Of a DNA stretch of 64,000 nt, positions 54,414 through 64,000 are shown one piece after another. The first letter of the stretch is position 1, and every line of letters starts with the position of its first letter. The notes below the pieces were generated by a model. It had not been told where the DNA came from. It was given only the letters and a program-made list of their open reading frames with translations, and ran no database searches. A program made the translations under genes and the position numbers. This stretch comes from Kibdelosporangium sp. MJ126-NF4 (GTDB taxonomy: Bacteria > Actinomycetota > Actinomycetes > Mycobacteriales > Pseudonocardiaceae): contig NZ_CDME01000020.1 in the NCBI RefSeq assembly GCF_000826545.1, positions 1 through 64,000 on the forward strand. The letters run 5' to 3'.

Positions 54414-54444
54414 GGATGCAACGAAGGCCGCCTTCGTTGCATCC
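54414..54444. terminator. Bidirectional terminator between permease and PAC2 gene
   Basis: A perfect 14-bp stem, GGATGCAACGAAGG (54414-54427) with CCTTCGTTGCATCC (54431-54444), has a 3-nt CCG loop. A related AAGGCGGCCTT string sits just upstream at about 54393-54403. Confidence 0.8.
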
Positions 54445-54459
54445 CAACCACGCCGCTGG

Positions 54460-55365
54460 TCAGTCGGATTTGCCTTGTTGTTCGGCGAGGAAACGTTCCA
54501 GCTCGGCGCCGAGCTCCTCGGCGCTGGGGATGTCGTTCGGGTCGAGCAGAAGGTTGTCCTCCTCCTTGGCGGAGGTGAACGCGTCGTACTGCTGCTCCAA
54601 CGCGGCCACCACCTCGGCGACCTGGTCGGACTCCGCGACCTGGCGTGCGATCTCCGCGTCCGCCCGGCGGGAGCTCTCGGTCAGCGCGCCGGGGGCCAGC
54701 ACCAGGCTGGTGGCCTGGGTCAACGCTTCCAGCAGCACCAGCGCCGCCGCCGGGTACGTCGACTGCACCAGGTAGTGCGGCACGTGCGCGGCGAAGCCGA
54801 CGGCGTCGTGGCCGGATTCGCCGAGGCGCAGTTCCAGCAGGCTCGAGACGTTGCCGGGCACCTGCACCCGGCTGAACATCGGCCGGTAGTCCGCCACCAG
54901 GTCCGGGCGGGTGGCGTGTGCGGTCAGGCCGAGCGGACGGGTGTGCGGGACGCCCATCGGGATTCCGTGGATGCCGATCGTCAGGCGCACGCCCCAGCGC
55001 TCCACGAGCTGGCGGACCGCGGTGATGAACGCCTCCCAGCGGAAGTCCGGTTCCGGGCCGGTCAGCAGCAGGAACGGGGTGCCGACCTGATCGTGCAGCA
55101 GCCGCACGACCAGCTCCGGCGCCTGGTAGTCCGCCCAGTGGTCCTGCTCGAACGTCATCGGCGGCCGCCTCGCCCGGTAGTCGAGCAGGCCGTCGATGTC
55201 GAACCGGGCGATCACCCTGTTCTCGCCCGCTGACAGCAACTGCTCGACCAGCGAGGCACCCGCCGATCCCGCGTCCATGAAGCCGTCGAAGTGGTGCAGC
55301 AGCACCGCACCGGTCAGGTCCGGCACGTCCGAGTCGACCTCATACAGGTTCTCCGGCTCCAGCAC
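54460..55365 (-). CDS. PAC2-family protein
   Basis: This is 301 residues from GTG 55365 (GGAGG 6 nt upstream). The PAC2 fold shows LTGAVLLHHFDGFMDAGSAGASLVEQLLS, TPFLLLTGPEPDFRWEAFITAV, LTIGIHGIPMGVPHTRPLGLTAHATR and FAAHVPHYLVQSTYPAAALVLLEAL. The acidic tail ends with EELGAELERFLAEQQGKSD. The family is named after eukaryotic proteasome assembly chaperones and is widespread in actinobacteria, where its role is not settled. No proteasome genes are near. Confidence 0.9.
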   Translation of the reverse strand: MLEPENLYEVDSDVPDLTGAVLLHHFDGFMDAGSAGASLVEQLLSAGENRVIARFDIDGLLDYRARRPPMTFEQDHWADYQAPELVVRLLHDQVGTPFLLLTGPEPDFRWEAFITAVRQLVERWGVRLTIGIHGIPMGVPHTRPLGLTAHATRPDLVADYRPMFSRVQVPGNVSSLLELRLGESGHDAVGFAAHVPHYLVQSTYPAAALVLLEALTQATSLVLAPGALTESSRRADAEIARQVAESDQVAEVVAALEQQYDAFTSAKEEDNLLLDPNDIPSAEELGAELERFLAEQQGKSD

Positions 55366-55456
55366 CACAAGCCTCCAAGCACGCGAAAAGTCCCAACGAC
55401 CATTACAACGCGTGCCGACCCCTGAACCATTCCGAGACGCCCGATTTAGGGGATTC

Positions 55457-58400
55457 CTAAGGGTGATCCATGTCACCAGTGAACGTCCAGCGCCCCGACG
55501 GCACCCCGAAGACCTGGAAACCCGCCTCATCACGCCGGAATTCCGTCCCCTTCGGCCGGGTACGGGCCACTCCTGGGACAAAAACCTCCGCCGTTGAGCC
55601 AACTGGCACCTCGACCGTCACCTGGACCGCCGACGACCCGACACGCGCCCACGCCACCGACGCCCGGCCCCGCACGGTCCGCACCGACGTCTGCGCCCAG
55701 TTCACCCCGACACGGGCGTCCGGTTTGACGGTGAACACGCGATAACCGTCGTCACCGGGACGCAGTCCGGCGACGTTCTCATACAGCCACTGCACGACGG
55801 TGCCTTGGAAGTAGTGATCACGCGACCGGGACTCCTTGTGCCACATCTCCCACATCGTGTCGGCACCGTTGTCGAACCAGTAGCCCCAGCTCGGGTAGGT
55901 CCGTTGGGTCGCCACGGCGTGGGCGACATCGGGATGGCCGTGCGCGGTCAGCACACGCAGCAGAACGCTTGTCCCGAGTGCGCCGGTGTTCAGGTGGTTT
56001 CCCCGTGCCTTGACGTCGGCGACGAGGTTGGTGACCACCTGGGCGACCGATCCGGGCGGGACCATCCCGAACATCAGCGGGATCGCGTTGGACGTTTGCC
56101 GGTAGTCCGGGTCCTTGGCGGTGCGGTACCGGCCTTCCGAAAGGAAAGTCGCGTTGAACGCGGTCCGGCACGACTCGGCGACCGACCGGTACCTGGCGGC
56201 GGTGTCGCTGTGCCCCAACAGCTCCCCCAGTTCGGCCGTTCCGATCAGGGAGCGGTACAGGTACGCTGTCGCGGTCAATCTCGTGTCCTCAGGCGGATTG
56301 CCGTCGTATCCCGGGGGTAGGTAGTCACCGAGTGCGGTGATCGCGAGGTTGTCCCGCAGGCGGCCGATCTCCCAGTCCAGGTACCGGGTCAGCGTGCCCC
56401 AGTGCGTGGCCGCGACCGCGGTGTCGCCGTAGATCCGGTACATCTCCCTGACCAGGAACGGGTACACGGTCGTCCACTCCGGGGACGGCGCGAGCTCCTG
56501 GTAGCCCCATCCCCCGCTGGGCACGATCACCGGCAGCTGGCCCGCGTCGTTCTGGCTGTCGGCGAGGTCGTTGATCCACTTCGTGAAGAACCGGCCCATC
56601 CCGAACGCGTACAGCATCACGGGCGCGCCGAGTTGGGCGTCGCCGGTCCAGCCGTTCTTCTCGTACATCGGCGTGTCGGTGGGGATGCCGTGCAGGTTGT
56701 TGCGCAAGGTGCGCCGCATCGCACGGTCCAACTGTTCGAAGAACGGCTCGGAGCACCGGAACGTGCCGGTGTCCGGAACGGTCGACTGCACCACCCTGCC
56801 CTGCAATGCTTCCGGGCGTACGCCCGTCACCTGGACGTAGCGGAATCCCTTGTAGGAGAACTTCGGCTCCCACGTTTCGGCGCCTGTGCCCGCGCAGATG
56901 TACTCGTCGGTCTGGTTCCGTCCCGTCACCAGCCAGTTGATCCACTCCACGGTCCCGTCGGCCTTGAGCTTCTCGCCGTGCTGCAGGCGGATCACGGTTC
57001 CCGCTGGGGCTCGCACGGTCAGCTTGGTCCAGCCGGACATCGTGCGGCCCATGTCGGCGATGTAGACGCCCGGCCGCAGCTCGGTCACGGTCGGTGTCAC
57101 GGTCTCGACGACCTCGATCGGCTCGTGTTGCTGGGCGCGGAGCGTCCCGTGTGGAGCGTCCAGGACCGTGGCCTGTCGCCAGACAAGCGGCCTGCGGGCG
57201 TCGTAGACCTCGCCCGCGTACACGGAGTTGGTGACCGTGCGGCTGTCGGCGAGTTTCCAGTCCGGGCCGGAGGCGATGGTCGTCCTTGCCCCGCCGGGAT
57301 GCTCGATCTCCAGCTGTGCCAGCAGTCGCGGCTCGGCGTGCCAGCTCGCCCTGTGCCAGTTCCACACGTTGGGCGTGATCAGGCCGTAGAACCCACGGCC
57401 AAGCAGGACTTCCAGCGCGTTGTCCCCCTGTTTGACCAGGTGTGTGACGTCGTGCGTGGCGTACAGCACGGTCTCGTCGTAGTCGGTGAACCCCGGGTCG
57501 AGCACTTGGTCACCGACGCGCGTGCCGTTGACTGTCGCCTCGTAGTAGGCCATGCCGCTGATGTACAGCCGCGCCTTCACGACTCGCTTGCTCAGCGAGA
57601 ATTCCTTGCGCAGCACAGGCGCGGGAGCTTCCAGGGCAGTGACGGTGACGTTCGTGCCCCAGACGCCCTGGCCGTACGGCGCGATGACCGTCGGCGCCGA
57701 CCACCCGCTGTCATCGAATTCCGGCTGCTGCCAACCGCCTTGCTCCGTTTCAGTGACCTTCCAGCCCGCGCCCGTGACGACGACCTGCTGGCCTGATGTC
57801 GTGTCGATGACCAGTCGCACCAGTAAACCGGCCGGATTTCCCGGGCCCGTCGTTCCCCGGTTCGTCGCCACGGCGGCGATCACGTTGCGGCCGCCGCGCA
57901 CGAACGAGGTCACGTCGGCGCTCAGCGCGTTCTGCCAGCTGTTGGTCATTTCGGGCGCGTGCAGTACTTGGTTCCCGCCGATGTGCAGGGTGAAGTCGTC
58001 GTCGGCGGTCGCCACGATCCTGGCGCGCGTGACCGTGCCGGGGATGTCGAAGGCCGTGCGGAACCACCGGGGCCCCGCAGGCGCAGTGGCGGACCAGATC
58101 CAGGACGCACCGTCCAAGCCGAGCGGTGGTTCCGGTGCGGCCGCACCGATCCAGCGCGCGGTCCACGACGTGCCGAGCATGCTGGTCTCCCACCACCGCA
58201 CCGGCGACCAGTCCGATGCCCGGTCGCGGTCGTCCCACACCCGGACCTGCCATTCGTAGCGGGTCCTCGGCCGCAGCGGCGGCCCGCCGTAGGGCACGCC
58301 GACCGACTTGTCCGACGTGACCTTGCCGGAGTCCCAGATTCCCCGAACCCGGACCTGGTAGGCCGTTTGGCGGGCACCGGGTAGCTCCGAAGCGAGTACC

Positions 58401-58576
58401 CACGACAGCCGAGGGGCGGCCACATCGGTCCCCAGCAACGTTTCGGCGTACTCCACAGTGGTCCGTCCGACCGACACGGCCGCTGGCCTGCTCACCGCTT
58501 CAGCATGCCCCGGCATCGCGAGCGCCCCCGCGCCCGCCGCCGACCCTTGCAGGAACACACGGCGATTCATCTCCAT
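55457..58576 (-). CDS. Secreted GH78 alpha-L-rhamnosidase
   Basis: This is 1039 residues from ATG 58576 (GGAGAAGG 8 nt upstream). A Tat-type signal (MNRRVFLQGSAAGAGALA) is followed by a fibronectin-like N-terminal domain, two jelly-roll domains (WIGAAAPEPPLGLDG, RVVKARLYISGMAYYEATVNGTRVGDQVLDP), the (alpha/alpha)6 catalytic domain and a C-terminal beta sandwich. Catalytic acid E639 lies in TPMYEKNGWTGDAQL and base E910 in DTMWEMWHKES, matching the acid/base pair of characterised GH78 enzymes. It releases L-rhamnose from plant glycosides or rhamnogalacturonan. A LacI-type palindrome lies 34 bp upstream of the start. Confidence 0.95.
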   Translation of the reverse strand: MEMNRRVFLQGSAAGAGALAMPGHAEAVSRPAAVSVGRTTVEYAETLLGTDVAAPRLSWVLASELPGARQTAYQVRVRGIWDSGKVTSDKSVGVPYGGPPLRPRTRYEWQVRVWDDRDRASDWSPVRWWETSMLGTSWTARWIGAAAPEPPLGLDGASWIWSATAPAGPRWFRTAFDIPGTVTRARIVATADDDFTLHIGGNQVLHAPEMTNSWQNALSADVTSFVRGGRNVIAAVATNRGTTGPGNPAGLLVRLVIDTTSGQQVVVTGAGWKVTETEQGGWQQPEFDDSGWSAPTVIAPYGQGVWGTNVTVTALEAPAPVLRKEFSLSKRVVKARLYISGMAYYEATVNGTRVGDQVLDPGFTDYDETVLYATHDVTHLVKQGDNALEVLLGRGFYGLITPNVWNWHRASWHAEPRLLAQLEIEHPGGARTTIASGPDWKLADSRTVTNSVYAGEVYDARRPLVWRQATVLDAPHGTLRAQQHEPIEVVETVTPTVTELRPGVYIADMGRTMSGWTKLTVRAPAGTVIRLQHGEKLKADGTVEWINWLVTGRNQTDEYICAGTGAETWEPKFSYKGFRYVQVTGVRPEALQGRVVQSTVPDTGTFRCSEPFFEQLDRAMRRTLRNNLHGIPTDTPMYEKNGWTGDAQLGAPVMLYAFGMGRFFTKWINDLADSQNDAGQLPVIVPSGGWGYQELAPSPEWTTVYPFLVREMYRIYGDTAVAATHWGTLTRYLDWEIGRLRDNLAITALGDYLPPGYDGNPPEDTRLTATAYLYRSLIGTAELGELLGHSDTAARYRSVAESCRTAFNATFLSEGRYRTAKDPDYRQTSNAIPLMFGMVPPGSVAQVVTNLVADVKARGNHLNTGALGTSVLLRVLTAHGHPDVAHAVATQRTYPSWGYWFDNGADTMWEMWHKESRSRDHYFQGTVVQWLYENVAGLRPGDDGYRVFTVKPDARVGVNWAQTSVRTVRGRASVAWARVGSSAVQVTVEVPVGSTAEVFVPGVARTRPKGTEFRRDEAGFQVFGVPSGRWTFTGDMDHP

Positions 58577-58609
58577 CGCTGCACCTTCTCCGTTGAAGCA
58601 GGCAGTCGG

Positions 58610-58623
58610 TTGAAACGTTTCAA
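58610..58623. promoter_or_regulatory. LacI-type operator before rhamnosidase
   Basis: TTGAAACGTTTCAA is a perfect 14-bp palindrome with a central CG, the classic form of LacI/GalR-family sugar-repressor sites, 34 bp upstream of the GH78 start. No LacI gene is visible in the window. Confidence 0.65.
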
Positions 58624-58816
58624 TCATGCGCCGCACAGCAATCCCGTTGAGCTGGGAATGGATTCAGATGCTAGACCATGTGTGTCGCGTAGGCCACGTT
58701 TGACGAAGGGCCGAGCGGGTATACCGTTGCGACGGACGAGGCTGTCCACATCGTGGAATGCGCCAGTGGAACACCGTTCGTTCTTAACTGTCAACTGCCG
58801 CGTGGGATTTGCCACG

Positions 58817-58854
58817 TGACATCAGGCATAACCGTGTGTTCACATTACTGTCAC
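58817..58854. promoter_or_regulatory. Possible GlnR-type box upstream of gltB
   Basis: Reading the minus strand, pentamers GTGAC, GTGAA, GTTAT and TGTCA recur with 6-nt spacers, the spacing of the GlnR box used for nitrogen genes in actinomycetes. Only the first and third pentamers fit the consensus well. Confidence 0.25.
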
Positions 58855-58990
58855 GAGAAGCCCGGAAGACCCCGGGCACGTTGTCCTGCGCAGCCTGCCG
58901 TCCCGCCATCCGGGAACTCGGGCGACCCGTTCTCTCGCACAACGACGTGCGGCACCAGCCCCCACTGATTGCCTTGGGAGGGCCGCTGCT

Positions 58991-63482
<4,492 letters not shown>

Positions 63483-63490
<8 letters not shown>

Positions 63491-64000
63491 CCCGAAGGGA
63501 TTCATCACCACGCCACGCGAGAACCCTGCCACCAGGCCGGTGTTCCTGCGGCTGCGGGACTGGCGCGAGGTCTACGAGGACTTCGAGGGCGAGCGCACGC
63601 AGCGCCAGGCCGGTCGCTGCATGGACTGCGGGATCCCCTTCTGCCACCAGGGCTGTCCGCTGGGCAACCTGATCCCGGAGTGGAATACCCTGGTCTGGAA
63701 GGCGGACTGGCTGGCCGCGATCGAACGGCTGCACGCGACCAACAACTTCCCGGAGTTCACCGGGACGTTGTGCCCGGCGCCGTGCGAGACCGCCTGTGTG
63801 GTCGGGATCAACGGCGATCCGGTGTCGATCAAACGGGTCGAGATCTCGATCATCGACCGCGCGTGGGACGAGGGCTGGGTCACCCCGCAGGTGCCGACAG
63901 CGTTGACGGGCAAGAAGGTCGCGGTCGTCGGCTCGGGCCCGGCCGGGCTGGCGGCGGCGCAGCAACTGACCCGCGCGGGGCACTCGGTGACCGTGCTGGA
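63483..64000 (+). CDS. gltD: Glutamate synthase small subunit, N-terminal part (window edge)
   Basis: The gene starts at ATG 63483, 8 bp inside gltB, and runs off the window. The 172 visible residues include the two 4Fe-4S cysteine groups [17 protein letters not shown] and [11 protein letters not shown], and the start of the FAD-binding Rossmann domain [19 protein letters not shown]. It passes electrons from NADPH to GltB. The gltBD operon is complete in order; only the end is missing. Confidence 0.96.

Larger units (their letters stand above)
58577..58990. other. 414-bp divergent intergenic region (rhamnosidase/gltB)
   Basis: No gene is supported. It holds the rhamnosidase operator (58610-58623) and a possible GlnR-type box (58817-58854). 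GGGAGG lies 9 nt before the gltB GTG. A short frame ending at the gltB start codon was judged not to be a gene. Confidence 0.6.

Overview
The window is high-GC actinobacterial DNA. GTG starts are common, as are 4-bp ATGA/GTGA gene overlaps. The gene content (mycothiol-dependent-enzyme family, PAC2 protein, PaaX regulator, Ku, PASTA-less Ser/Thr kinase, tandem-HAMP kinase, caspase/EACC1 module, DUF6401-like protein) fits a large-genome filamentous actinomycete, most likely Pseudonocardiaceae. That placement is inference; no 16S or other marker is present.

Layout. (1) About 1-6050 is an accessory, mosaic region. It holds the N-terminal end of a tyrosine recombinase running off the window edge, the C-terminal remnant of a Tn3-family transposase, a PadR-controlled membrane-protein operon with paired palindromic operators, a serine recombinase translationally coupled to a HEPN/zinc-ribbon protein, a decayed HTH fragment, and an intact plus a truncated secreted HNH nuclease. 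(2) 6091-11767 is a secreted glycan-degradation operon (GH127 with two beta-trefoils, then GH2 with two CBM42/AbfB-like domains), between a perfect inverted-repeat operator and a long bidirectional terminator. (3) 11777-20009 is a signalling block: two related coiled proteins, a YihY/BrkB membrane protein, a STAS protein, a SpoIIE-type phosphatase and a large soluble hybrid histidine kinase with tandem HAMP repeats. (4) 20006-25206 is the most unusual module: two tandem caspase-2TM-WD40 proteins and a one-TM protein in one operon, divergent from an EACC1-like protein. This resembles the actinobacterial conflict systems that pair an effector with an effector-associated constant component. (5) 25209-42861 is mixed chromosomal content: surface beta-propeller/PKD protein, DUF1905 and mycothiol-dependent-type genes with a TetR regulator, serine hydrolase, P450, TetR-MMPL exporter, Ku, RidA-like protein, TetR with a double GNAT, M23 peptidase, PaaX and ArgS. 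(6) 42893-46307 is a galactarate/talarate catabolic operon (MFS, LysR, enolase-superfamily dehydratase). (7) 46508-48386 is a YegU/YegV-like pair. (8) 48388-54374 has a membrane Ser/Thr kinase and a MacA/MacB-like lipoprotein-ABC-permease operon. (9) 54460-64000 has a PAC2 protein, a Tat-type GH78 rhamnosidase behind a LacI-type palindrome, and gltBD (gltD cut by the window end).

Many genes carry their regulators and visible operators beside them: PadR, three TetR sites, and LacI-like palindromes before both glycosidase units. Convergent gene pairs are mostly separated by strong stem-loops. No rRNA, tRNA or CRISPR array was seen.
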